From positions 1 through 32,001 of the forward strand of contig JAJYTO010000014.1 in the NCBI GenBank assembly GCA_021793015.1: 32,001 nucleotides of DNA, in the 5' to 3' direction. The notes beneath the pieces were generated by a model. It saw only the letters and a program-made list of their open reading frames with translations, ran no database searches and was not told the origin of the DNA. This document shows positions 15,800 to 23,234 of this stretch, piece by piece. The translations under genes were made by a program, and so were the position numbers. How positions within the stretch are numbered: position 1 is the stretch's first letter; every line of letters starts with the position of its first letter. The stretch is from Bacillota bacterium (lineage in GTDB: Bacteria > Bacillota > Bacilli > Alicyclobacillales > SLC66).

Positions 15800-15803
15800 G
15801 ACC

Positions 15804-15881
15804 GGCTCATGCATGCCGCTGCAGCGAGTATTAGCGGCCGTTAGGCCGCGGCTGTCTGAGCGGCGGCGGCATGCATGAGCC
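15804..15881 (+). promoter_or_regulatory. large perfect hairpin upstream of asnB
   Basis: The 16-nt arm at 15804-15819 (GGCTCATGCATGCCGC) is exactly complementary to 15866-15881. Inside the 46-nt loop a second stem forms, GCGGCC (about 15834-15839) with GGCCGC (about 15844-15849). It ends 21 nt before the asnB Shine-Dalgarno site. In RNA it would be very stable. No T-run follows, so it is not an ordinary terminator. Confidence 0.7.
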
Positions 15882-15915
15882 TATGGGCACAGGCACTTGC
15901 CGAGGAGGAATTGGG

Positions 15916-17766
15916 ATGTGCGGCATTACGGGATACATCGACTGGAACCGCGGCGCCTTTCATGCGCCTGATGTAATTGGCAAAATGACGGAGACGCTGG
16001 CATGCCGTGGACCTGACGCTGATGGAGTCTGGCGCAGCGGGCCGATTGCCCTGGGGCACAGGCGCCTCATCGTCATCGATCCTACTGGTGGAACGCAACC
16101 CATGACCAGACACTACGGCGAGCGACGATGGACGATCACGTACAACGGCGAACTCTATAACATGGAAGAGTTGCAGAGAGATCTTGCGGCGCACGGCCAT
16201 ACCTTTTTGACCCGTTCCGACACCGAACTTGTCCTGCTCTCCTATATTCAATGGGGTGCGGCGTGCGTCCTGCGATTGAACGGCATCTTTGCCTTTGCGA
16301 TCTGGGACGAACGCGAAGAGACGCTGTTTCTGGCACGGGACAGACTAGGTGTGAAGCCACTGTTCTATACCCAAAGAAATGGTCTCTTTGCATTCGGATC
16401 AGAACTGAAATCAATCCTCGCCCACCCCGAAATCCCTGCAGAGGTGGATCGGGACGGATTGGCGGAACTATTGCTCATTGGACCGGCCCGCACGCCGGGG
16501 CAAGCCGTGTTTGCGGGGATTCAGGAACTTCGTCCAGGCTGCTCCATGCAGGTCTCGCGCGCGCATGTCGACGTATCGCAGTACTGGGCGCTCACCAGTC
16601 ATCCCCATGAGGATTCGCTCGACGCCACGGCGGAAAAGGTCCGCTCTCTGCTGCAGGATGCAGTAACCAGGCAGTTGGTGTCCGATATGCCAGTTGTCGC
16701 CTTCCTGTCGGGCGGACTCGATTCGAGCGCCGTCAGCGCCTTTGCCGCCGCCGCTCTGCGGGAAGCGCGCATGGGTCCCCTGCACACGTATGCGATCGAT
16801 TTCGCCCATATGGAACAGTATTTTGAAGCCAATGCGTTCCAGACAGGGCGTGACGCTCCTTGGGCCAAAAAAGTCTCCGACTATTTGGGTACCGTGCATC
16901 ATGAAGTCGTTTTTGACACCCCCGAACTGCTCGTCAATCTGACGCGGCCGTTGATCGCGCGCGACCTTCCGGGAATGGCGGATATCGACGTTTCCCTGTA
17001 CCTGTTTTGCAAAGAAGTCAAGAACCATGCGACGGTGGCCCTCTCCGGCGAGGCCGCGGACGAAGTGTTCGGAGGCTACCCGTGGTTTCATCGAGACGAC
17101 GCTTTGAACGCGAACACCTTTCCCTGGTCTTTGCAGCTGCAGGAACGCGTGAAGCTGTTGTCGCGGGATTTTTTGAGCGTCGTGAATCCGGACCAATACG
17201 TGGCGGACCGCTATCACGAAGCCTTGGCGGAGGTGCCAAGGCTAGCCGGAGAAGACGCGCGCGAAGCCCGCATCCGCGAGATTTCTTACCTCAGTCTGAC
17301 ACGCTTTCTGCCCACCCTGCTGGAAAGAAAAGATCGCATGAGCATGGCCTCGGGATTGGAGGTGCGCGTTCCCTTTTGTGACCATCGCCTTGTCGAATAC
17401 GTCTGGAATATCCCGTGGCGCATCAAGAGTTTTGACGGCTCCGCCAAGGCCATCCTACGCAAGGCCGTCGCGGGCGTTCTGGAGGACGATGTGGTCCACC
17501 GCCGCAAGAGTCCATATCCATCAACACCGAATCCCGCATATCTTCACGGCGTTCGGACGATGGTCGACGAGATCGCGAGCGACCGCGCTTCCCCGCTGCT
17601 CGCGCTCATTGACGAGCGGGCGCTGCGCGCACTGATCGCGCGCAGCCATACGAAGATGGAGCACCGGCCCTGGTTTGGCCAGATTATGGCGACCCCGCAA
17701 ATGTTCGACTATCTGATCCAGATTGACTCGTGGCTGCGCAAGTACCGTGTGTCGGTCAAGATGTGA
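15916..17766 (+). CDS. asnB: asparagine synthetase, glutamine-hydrolysing (AsnO/AsnB type)
   Basis: Makes asparagine from aspartate, ATP and glutamine. The 616-aa product starts MCGITGYI, leaving Cys2 as the glutaminase nucleophile. That domain contains CRGPDADG and ITYNGELYN, and the PP-loop FLSGGLDSS lies near residue 265. LSGEAADEVFGGYPWF and the C-terminal ERKDRMSMASGLEVRVPF complete the synthetase domain. The ATG at 15916 has GAGGAGG 7 nt upstream. Length and the AsnO-like synthetase half resemble B. subtilis AsnO (about 614 aa), which is tied to sporulation; assignment among asnB, asnH and asnO is uncertain. It is alone on the plus strand. Confidence 0.93.
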   Translation: MCGITGYIDWNRGAFHAPDVIGKMTETLACRGPDADGVWRSGPIALGHRRLIVIDPTGGTQPMTRHYGERRWTITYNGELYNMEELQRDLAAHGHTFLTRSDTELVLLSYIQWGAACVLRLNGIFAFAIWDEREETLFLARDRLGVKPLFYTQRNGLFAFGSELKSILAHPEIPAEVDRDGLAELLLIGPARTPGQAVFAGIQELRPGCSMQVSRAHVDVSQYWALTSHPHEDSLDATAEKVRSLLQDAVTRQLVSDMPVVAFLSGGLDSSAVSAFAAAALREARMGPLHTYAIDFAHMEQYFEANAFQTGRDAPWAKKVSDYLGTVHHEVVFDTPELLVNLTRPLIARDLPGMADIDVSLYLFCKEVKNHATVALSGEAADEVFGGYPWFHRDDALNANTFPWSLQLQERVKLLSRDFLSVVNPDQYVADRYHEALAEVPRLAGEDAREARIREISYLSLTRFLPTLLERKDRMSMASGLEVRVPFCDHRLVEYVWNIPWRIKSFDGSAKAILRKAVAGVLEDDVVHRRKSPYPSTPNPAYLHGVRTMVDEIASDRASPLLALIDERALRALIARSHTKMEHRPWFGQIMATPQMFDYLIQIDSWLRKYRVSVKM

Positions 17767-17768
17767 CG

Positions 17769-17802
17769 ACAAGGGGGGCCGTCCCGCTCCCCTTGTGATT
17801 TT
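17769..17802. terminator. bidirectional terminator between asnB and the gmk-like gene
   Basis: ACAAGGGG (17769-17776) and CCCCTTGT (17789-17796) form an 8-bp stem followed by GATTTT on the plus strand. It starts 2 nt after the asnB stop and separates convergent genes. Confidence 0.75.
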
Positions 17803-17819
17803 CACGCCTGCACGCGCGC

Positions 17820-18446
17820 CTATCGCTTCAGTGTCACGCGGTTTCTCACCTGTTCGATGATCCGCTGCAACTCCCGCGCGCTTTGTTCCAGGTTGTCATT
17901 CACAAGCGTGAAGTCGTATCTATCCTTGTGGGCCATTTCCAACTCGACGCGCTCCAGGCGTTTTTCGATATTTCCAGGATCGGCGTCACGGTTATAGAGG
18001 CGGGTTGACAGCTCGTCCAATGACGGCGGAGTAATAAATATGGAGCAAATATGTTTGGGGAAAGCGGCCGTAGCGTCTGCGCACCCCAGGACATCCATAT
18101 CCGTGATGATGTCATATCCGTGCCTGATCGCATATTTAATGGAAGGTAGATGCGTGCCATAATAGTCATTGGTGTGGATCCGTTTCCACTCCAGAAATTG
18201 ACCCCGCTCGATCATGTCCTCAAACTCTTCGGTGGTTATAAACACATACGGATGCATCTGGCTTTCCCCAGGGCGCATGGCCCTTGTCGTCGCAGACGGC
18301 ATATAGTAAACCCCTTGAAGACCACCGAGCACGATGCCAAGCAACGTGTTCTTTCCCACACCGGACGGGCCGGACAAGACAAAAAACAACCCTTCGCGGT
18401 CTCGCCTGTCTTCAGGCCGAAAGTTGATAAACACTTCGGGAACCAT
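17820..18446 (-). CDS. guanylate-kinase-like nucleotide kinase
   Basis: Member of the guanylate kinase family (GMP to GDP), but divergent. The 208-aa product has P-loop SGPSGVGKNTLL (25-36) and the GMP-binding block SATTRAMRPGE (51-61). EFEDMIERGQFLEWKRIHTNDYYGT and a lid/C-terminal part with LYNRDADPGNIEKRLERVE follow. Oddities: Asn follows the P-loop lysine where Gly/Ser/Thr is usual, MHPYVF stands for DGVDYFF, and ITDMDVLG for LEIDVQG. The ATG at 18444-18446 has TTAGGAGG 6 nt upstream. The housekeeping gmk usually lies beside rpoZ, so this may be a second copy. A near-consensus promoter drives it alone. Confidence 0.8.
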   Translation of the reverse strand: MVPEVFINFRPEDRRDREGLFFVLSGPSGVGKNTLLGIVLGGLQGVYYMPSATTRAMRPGESQMHPYVFITTEEFEDMIERGQFLEWKRIHTNDYYGTHLPSIKYAIRHGYDIITDMDVLGCADATAAFPKHICSIFITPPSLDELSTRLYNRDADPGNIEKRLERVELEMAHKDRYDFTLVNDNLEQSARELQRIIEQVRNRVTLKR

Positions 18447-18511
18447 GCACATCCTCCTAAGGAACTGAAACCCGATCACACGTACGGTGTGCAAAATCGA
18501 CAGTTTACAAT

Positions 18512-18540
18512 ATTATGAGTGGTACCTGCCAGACTGTCAA
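18512..18540 (-). promoter_or_regulatory. sigma-A promoter of the gmk-like gene
   Basis: On the minus strand TTGACA (complement of 18535-18540), a 17-nt spacer and CATAAT (complement of 18512-18517). The -35 is perfect and the -10 is 5/6. A CACAC/GTGTG dyad lies in the leader near 18478-18492. Confidence 0.8.
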
Positions 18541-18574
18541 TGAGTCGACGCCGGGTCACAGCGCCCTGAAGCCG

Positions 18575-20002
18575 TCAATACCAGGAGAACGGGACGGCCG
18601 CAAAGGCGACTTCACGGCGCCACACAGAGATTCCGGCGACGGCGTAATTCGCCGTATTGGGAGGATACCAAGCAATGCCTATGGTATGGGCTGTTCGTTT
18701 GAGCAAATGCACAGGCGCCGGCTTACCTCGTACAGTGATCACAGCTTGGTTGGGATCATGCACAACAAAGGTGACGCCATGCAGTTGATTCCAGTCGGGA
18801 ACAAATGTTCCGTCCACGGGATCCGCCACATCTTCGATGTTGATGTAGGTAACTCCTCTCGCATATGAGGTTTTGTAACGCAAATACCTCTCCACAAGAT
18901 TGTACAGCAGCAGGCGGCTGGTGCGCGCCACGAGAATAAGCCCGCGATCCTGCATATGGGCAAGCCGCACCAGCGACTCAACGGCGCTCGTCGGCAGCAC
19001 AAAGCGATTCGGATTTCCCTCAAGGTGCTGGGCAACAATCGTGTACCCATGCGTGCGAATCAACTGCTGCAACAACCCCGGCGCGAGTTCCCGATATAGG
19101 TCATAGGGATTCCAAAAATCATGCCAATCGTAAACCCAGGGATGATCCGGCCGCTTGATCAGATTGAGCGTGCCCGTGAATCGCCAGAACCCCCAGATGG
19201 AATGGCCGTCGCGCAAGCGTATGGGATAGATCATGGAGGAATAGCTGTACTGATTGTTGTAGATGTCCGCCCAGACGAATCTGACGCCCTCCTTGCGCAG
19301 CAGATCCGTCACATAGTATGGTGAGTAGGGATTATCGCCCTGCTGATAATCAAAGAACGCATTGTCCTGATATCCGTAAGCGCCAAAATTCGCTGTGTTG
19401 GACTGATTGCCGTGATCCGTATACACGGTGAGATGAACCCCGTGCGCCGTCAGGTAGCGCATTGCGTACACGGCCTGCGCCCTGGCGAAGAGAGTTCCAC
19501 GCGCGCCAACGCGGGAAAAATCGCCCATGGAGTGGATCGTGTCGATCCAGCCCGCCTTCATGTAGCGCAGCAGGATCGGTCCATCATACAGCCGGCGCGA
19601 AACGCCTTTGAAAAAGGTCATCTCCCTGGACAGCGGCGTATGGCTGATATCGATAGTATAGCGCATGTTGGATCCGTTATATAAGAAGAAGGAATCGCCA
19701 ATGTCCAATCCCAAACCGCGGCCCATGGGCGTATCGATCGTCGTATTGAGAAACTCATGAATCAGGTTGAATTTTCTGAGCGTCACGTGGTCAGCATCGG
19801 ATTCAATGGCGAGCATGGCCTGAAACGGGAAGGGAAACTTCCGAAGGCTGACGCTTTGACGGGGATATCCGGGATTTATACGCACATCTGCCTGCACACG
19901 CGGCGCGCTCTGCGCCGTTGACAAAGAGTCCGTCACTGCGAGCGTTGCGAGGGCTCCCACCACAACGGCCAGCACCAGAAATGTCTGCGCTGCGCGAACC
20001 AA
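18575..20002 (-). CDS. secreted protein of unknown function, possible deacetylase-like fold
   Basis: I do not recognise this gene with confidence. The 475-aa product has a signal peptide (TFLVLAVVVGALATLAV, likely cut after AQS-A near residue 33), so it acts outside the membrane. The next part, FQAMLAIESDADHVTLRKF, followed later by TIHSMGDFSRVG and LTVYTDHGN, recalls the Asp-Asp and His motifs of NodB-type polysaccharide deacetylases, with a beta/alpha-barrel-like run of strands. Many Tyr, Trp and Asn residues suit carbohydrate binding. A small beta-rich C-terminal domain ends HTIGIAWYPPNTANYAV. The TTG start at 20000-20002 follows GAGGTGAT. It lies downstream of the divergent promoter region with the EamA gene. 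The substrate is unknown. Confidence 0.6.
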   Translation of the reverse strand: MVRAAQTFLVLAVVVGALATLAVTDSLSTAQSAPRVQADVRINPGYPRQSVSLRKFPFPFQAMLAIESDADHVTLRKFNLIHEFLNTTIDTPMGRGLGLDIGDSFFLYNGSNMRYTIDISHTPLSREMTFFKGVSRRLYDGPILLRYMKAGWIDTIHSMGDFSRVGARGTLFARAQAVYAMRYLTAHGVHLTVYTDHGNQSNTANFGAYGYQDNAFFDYQQGDNPYSPYYVTDLLRKEGVRFVWADIYNNQYSYSSMIYPIRLRDGHSIWGFWRFTGTLNLIKRPDHPWVYDWHDFWNPYDLYRELAPGLLQQLIRTHGYTIVAQHLEGNPNRFVLPTSAVESLVRLAHMQDRGLILVARTSRLLLYNLVERYLRYKTSYARGVTYINIEDVADPVDGTFVPDWNQLHGVTFVVHDPNQAVITVRGKPAPVHLLKRTAHTIGIAWYPPNTANYAVAGISVWRREVAFAAVPFSWY

Positions 20003-20098
20003 GCGATCACCTCATCGTAAATCACAGCGCGAATGGTGAATTCTCAATGCCGCGATTCTTCGCTCCGATGCCGATCGATGTCCACATCGGCAAAGCCA

Positions 20099-20128
20099 AT
20101 TATACACGGAGATCGCCGATTCTGTCCC
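20099..20128 (-). promoter_or_regulatory. putative sigma-A promoter of the secreted-protein gene
   Basis: On the minus strand GGGACA (complement of 20123-20128), an 18-nt spacer and a perfect TATAAT (complement of 20099-20104). The leader would be about 90 nt. Confidence 0.6.
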
Positions 20129-20175
20129 AAAGAATTTGCCACATTTTCTATTGTTCTGGATATAGAGAACGATCG

Positions 20176-21120
20176 ATGCAAACAATCGAAAGGGTGACAT
20201 TTACGAACTGGAAAACAGTAACCGCTGTCGGCGTGACCCTGCTATTTTGGTCATCCGCGTTCGCGGGCATTCGCGCGGCGCTGCAGGGAGGATACACAGC
20301 AGGGCATGTCGTGCTGCTGCGGTTTCTCAGCGCATCGATTGTCTTCCTCATGTACGCTGCCGTGAAAGGAATCCGTTTGCCCGAGCGCCGGGACGCGGCA
20401 AAGATCGCGTTTCTGGGATTTATCGGCATCTCGGTATACCACACCGCCCTGACGTTTGGCGAGACCGCTGTACAGGCTGGAACAGCCAGTCTGATTATCG
20501 CCGTTGCTCCCGCCTTCACGGCTGTCGTTGCCGCGTTCGCCTTGGGGGAACGCCTCACTTACATCGGGTGGTCGGGAATCGTCGTCGGCTTCGTCGGCGC
20601 GGGTTTGATCACATTTGGCTCAGGAGAATCGCAGGGGTTTACGCATGGCGCTCTCCTGATTCTCATTTCCGCCGCCAGCGCGTCCGTATTTTTTGTGTAT
20701 CAGAAGCCGCTCTATCAGAAGTATCAACCGCTGGAACTGACCGCCTATTTCACCTGGTTCGGCACGCTGCCCATGCTCTTGTTTGTTCCAGGGTTGTGGC
20801 AACAGATGCGGCAGGCGTCGCTGCCGGCGACCCTCTCAGCCGTGTATATCGGAATCTTCCCCGCAGCCATCGCGTATGTGGCCTGGGGCTACGCGCTCAG
20901 CAAAGCCAGGGCGAGCACCGTCACAAGCGCCCTCTATCTCAATCCCATTCTGGCAATCGTGATTGCCTGGATCTGGTTGGGCGAGTTCCCGAAGCCCATC
21001 GCGATTGTGGGCGGTCTTGCGGCGATCGCCGGCGTCGTCATCGTCAGTGTCTGGGGAAAGGCGAGGGCTCCCTCAGCCCCCGCCAGCGTTGAGAAACCGT
21101 CGACCCGTGAGCTCACGTAG
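20176..21120 (+). CDS. EamA/DMT-family transporter
   Basis: Ten-helix inner-membrane carrier of the drug/metabolite transporter family; such proteins often export amino acids or metabolites, but the substrate cannot be read here. The 314-aa product contains two EamA repeats: LLFWSSAFAGIRAAL opens the first, with RFLSASIVFLMYAAV and GETAVQAGTASLI. The second repeat has ALLILISAASASVFFVYQK and SALYLNPILAIVIAWIWLGE. I start at the ATG of 20176. TTGCCA (about 20137) and GATATA could form its promoter and would leave almost no leader, consistent with the weak ribosome binding site. It is divergent from the secreted-protein gene. Confidence 0.87.
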   Translation: MQTIERVTFTNWKTVTAVGVTLLFWSSAFAGIRAALQGGYTAGHVVLLRFLSASIVFLMYAAVKGIRLPERRDAAKIAFLGFIGISVYHTALTFGETAVQAGTASLIIAVAPAFTAVVAAFALGERLTYIGWSGIVVGFVGAGLITFGSGESQGFTHGALLILISAASASVFFVYQKPLYQKYQPLELTAYFTWFGTLPMLLFVPGLWQQMRQASLPATLSAVYIGIFPAAIAYVAWGYALSKARASTVTSALYLNPILAIVIAWIWLGEFPKPIAIVGGLAAIAGVVIVSVWGKARAPSAPASVEKPSTRELT

Positions 21121-21236
21121 CAAGCTCACGTAATCGGCGGTTGGAGCTCGGATTGCAATCAACTTGATTGGATTATGAATGAAATATGACGAACCATGCA
21201 ACAATTAGACTCTTGTTCATGATTTTCTATGTCGCG

Positions 21237-21258
21237 AAGCCTGCCCGAGGCTTATACT
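21237..21258 (+). promoter_or_regulatory. dyad and -10 upstream of ctaA
   Basis: AAGCCT (21237-21242) and AGGCTT (21248-21253) form a perfect 6-bp dyad abutting TATACT (21253-21258), about 50 nt before the ctaA start. It looks like an operator over a -10 box; the -35 is weak. A second dyad, CAATCAA with TTGATTG, lies at 21156-21170. Confidence 0.4.
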
Positions 21259-21306
21259 GGTACAGGACGCCTGTCCGCCATGCCCATATCCCGGAGGTGT
21301 CGCCCT

Positions 21307-22266
21307 TTGTCGCCGGAGCGCAACGAAGTCGAACGGAGAAAGCCGTCGAAACCGCTTCTATGGCTCGGATGTATCGCTACATTTGGAATGTTTGTCGTCA
21401 ACTTTATTGGCTTTTTGGATACCCAGACCAACTCTGCGGAGGGCTGCGGGCCTGATTGGCCGCTGTGCAATGGCCAAGTCCTTCCGACGTTCAACAACTC
21501 GCACGTCATCATCGAATTTCTCCATCGCTTCCTTGTGGGCTTTTTCGCGATTGTCGCCGTGGTGTTCGCAATCTGGGCGTGGCGCCGCTTTGGGCGTTGG
21601 CTGGAGGTGCGCATCTTCGTTTGGATCGCCATTGGCTTCATTGTCATCCAATCCATTCTGGGGGCTCTTGCGGTGGTTTTTGTAAACCCGCCAAGCGTTC
21701 TTGCGCTGCATTTGGGATTTGGTCTCCTCGGGCAGGTCGGCGTCGCGCTCCTCACCGTATTTCTGTTTCAGTACAGAGCGTACCAGAAGTCAGTCCCAAA
21801 CGGCCTGACACTTAGAAATCAACAGCTCAGCAGCGGACTTCGCCAATTTATCAGATGGACGTGGGTCTATGTGTTTGCCGCCGTTTACGTTGGGTCGGAC
21901 GTGGCATTTCACGGTGCGGCAGCAGCATGCAAGGGTTGGCCTTTGTGCAATGGCCTGTGGTTCCCCGGTTTTTCCGGCAATGTCGGGCTGGCGTTTTTTC
22001 ATCGTCTGATAGCAATCGGCCTCGCTGTCATCGTAATCGTCCTTCTGGTGCAACTCCGGAAGACACGGCATTCTCGCCCCGATGTGTTTCGGGCGACCGT
22101 TTATTTGCTTGCACTCGTCATTTTGCAGATCGCCAGCGGCGCCTATGTCATTCTCAGCAACATCAGCCTGAACGCCGATCTGCTGCATGTCTCGCTGCTG
22201 ATGGTGCTGTTTACGCTGCTCAGCTATCTCGTCCTGCAAAGTTTTCACTTTCGATCCGATCGGTAG
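21307..22266 (+). CDS. ctaA: heme A synthase CtaA
   Basis: Membrane enzyme that oxidises the heme O methyl group to make heme A for cytochrome aa3 oxidases. The 319-aa product has eight hydrophobic segments. The four heme-ligand histidines are present: His73 (EFLHR), His135 (ALHLG), His232 (FFHRL) and His294 (LLHVS). The extracellular cysteine pair Cys47/Cys54 (CGPDWPLC) and a second pair, Cys208/Cys213, also appear. The TTG at 21307 is chosen because GGAGGTG (21293-21299) lies 7 nt upstream; the ATG at 21283 would put that site inside the gene. It stands alone here, with no ctaB or oxidase subunit genes in the window. Confidence 0.92.
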   Translation: MSPERNEVERRKPSKPLLWLGCIATFGMFVVNFIGFLDTQTNSAEGCGPDWPLCNGQVLPTFNNSHVIIEFLHRFLVGFFAIVAVVFAIWAWRRFGRWLEVRIFVWIAIGFIVIQSILGALAVVFVNPPSVLALHLGFGLLGQVGVALLTVFLFQYRAYQKSVPNGLTLRNQQLSSGLRQFIRWTWVYVFAAVYVGSDVAFHGAAAACKGWPLCNGLWFPGFSGNVGLAFFHRLIAIGLAVIVIVLLVQLRKTRHSRPDVFRATVYLLALVILQIASGAYVILSNISLNADLLHVSLLMVLFTLLSYLVLQSFHFRSDR

Positions 22267-22397
22267 CGACGACCACGGTCGAACCGCACGCAGGCGTATC
22301 CGCAGGCGCATCCGGTCCAGCGCGCAAGAATAGGAAATTCGCCGAGTTCGCCTCACTTCTTCTCCCATCAGATCCGCTTCAGAGAAAACAGGCAAAC

Positions 22398-22421
22398 GGG
22401 TTCCCGAAAATTTGGGAACCC
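22398..22421. terminator. hairpin between ctaA and tRNA-Arg
   Basis: GGGTTCCC (22398-22405) and GGGAACCC (22414-22421) form a perfect 8-bp stem with an 8-nt loop. On the minus strand it is followed by GTTTGCCTGTTTTC, so it probably ends the tRNA-Arg transcript; it may also serve ctaA. Confidence 0.65.
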
Positions 22422-22440
22422 GCGCCACTACAGCTATTTT

Positions 22441-22519
22441 TGGTGCACCCGGAGGGACTCGAACCCCCGCAAGACGCGGTTTAGGAAACCACCGCTCTAT
22501 CCACCTGAGCTACGGGTGC
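22441..22519 (-). tRNA. tRNA-Arg (anticodon CCU)
   Basis: The acceptor GCACCCG pairs with CGGGTGC, with discriminator A and encoded CCA (22441-22443). The anticodon stem GTGGT/ACCGC holds loop TTCCTAA, giving CCU for AGG codons. The T-arm is GGGGG TTCGAGT CCCTC. Confidence 0.95.
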
Positions 22520-22861
22520 GTGTTGTGTGCAGCAATAATCGGTTGCAATTGCAATGATATCACCGTGGTGCGACATAATAAAGCCGACCCCGGTACCCTA
22601 AGTATACCACAATGCGACAGAGCACAAGACAGCCCGCTTGGCCCCCTTCTTGGCGCTTCAGGCCGTGGATCGATCATGTAGGTGAGGATTGACGCACTGG
22701 AGCCAACCCCGCAAGCTTGCTCCAGACTGCGAACACCCAAGTTGCAGGCGTCTCGGCGTTTGCCGCTGTCCGCAAGCGCTGATTCCGCATGTATTAGAAC
22801 AGCAGCACGCTTCCTCAGTTGCGTTTTCCACCACTGCATGTTGGAAAGGAGGCTTTGTCGA
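22520..22861. other. gap between tRNA-Arg and the small plus-strand gene
   Basis: 342 nt without a gene I can support. The minus strand has an extended -10 TGGTATACT (complement of 22601-22609) that could drive tRNA-Arg. On the plus strand CTGGAGC (22697-22703) and GCTCCAG (22719-22725) form a 7-bp hairpin in the possible leader of the next gene. Long open frames here lack start sites. Confidence 0.4.
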
Positions 22862-23152
22862 ATGCATCCATTATACCAGCGTGCACAGGGGTTGGTGGGA
22901 CAGCCTGTACACGTGCATGCTTACGATCGCGTTCACCACGGTGTCCTGCACTCCCTGACAGCGGACGGCATCTACCTTCGTCCCATGAACGGGGCCGGTA
23001 TGGCTTCCCATGACACCACCGGGATGTCCACGCCCGACCTCATACAGACACCGCTTAGCGGGCAGTCCGTCGATGCGGAGCAAGTATTCTGGCCACTCCT
23101 GTTTCTTCCGTTTCTTGCAATCTGGGCGCTTGGGCCCTGGTGGTGGTGGTAA
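22862..23152 (+). CDS. small membrane-tailed protein ending in four tryptophans
   Basis: Not a characterised gene to me. The 96-aa product starts at ATG 22862 with AAGGAGG 9 nt upstream, a strong site. Residues 10-45 (LVGQPVHVHAYDRVHHGVLH, SLTADGIYLRPM) look like a small beta-barrel of the Sm or KOW kind found in short Bacillales proteins. A glycine/threonine/serine linker follows, and the C-terminus is a hydrophobic segment (VFWPLLFLPFLAIWALGP) ending WWWW. It may sit on a membrane with the barrel exposed. A large hairpin terminator follows directly, so it is transcribed alone. Confidence 0.7.
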   Translation: MHPLYQRAQGLVGQPVHVHAYDRVHHGVLHSLTADGIYLRPMNGAGMASHDTTGMSTPDLIQTPLSGQSVDAEQVFWPLLFLPFLAIWALGPWWWW

Positions 23153-23154
23153 AA

Positions 23155-23224
23155 CACCAGGTGCGCGATCCGGACGCCTATGTTCCTCCCAAGAGAAACA
23201 TAGGCGCCCGAGACCTGTGTTTTT
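23155..23224 (+). terminator. intrinsic terminator after the small tryptophan-tailed gene
   Basis: The inner stem CGCCTATGTT (23175-23184) pairs with AACATAGGCG (23197-23206). An outer stem CAGGT/ACCTG follows, then TTTTT at 23220-23224. It also lies just after the minus-strand acetyltransferase gene. Confidence 0.75.
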
Positions 23225-23234
23225 GCTTTGTGTT

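Larger units (their letters stand above)
15621..15915. other. tadA-asnB divergent intergenic region
   Basis: About 295 nt with no gene. It holds a TGGTACAGT-like -10 for tadA near 15657-15665 (minus), a small AGGC/GCCT dyad near 15710, dispersed element copy 4 (15724-15799), and the large asnB upstream hairpin (15804-15881). No T-box antiterminator signature was found. Confidence 0.5.

Noticed and set aside
19918-20175. N-terminal extension of the EamA transporter by 86 residues
   Set aside because: It runs through the divergent promoter region and adds no membrane segment typical of the family.
22280-22315. Tandem CGCAGGCG repeat after ctaA as another dispersed element
   Set aside because: It shares only the short GCAGGCG core with the element and lacks the paired arms.
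22682-22861. Longer version of the small tryptophan-tailed protein
   Set aside because: AAGGAGG sits directly before ATG 22862; the upstream codons look non-coding and contain a hairpin.
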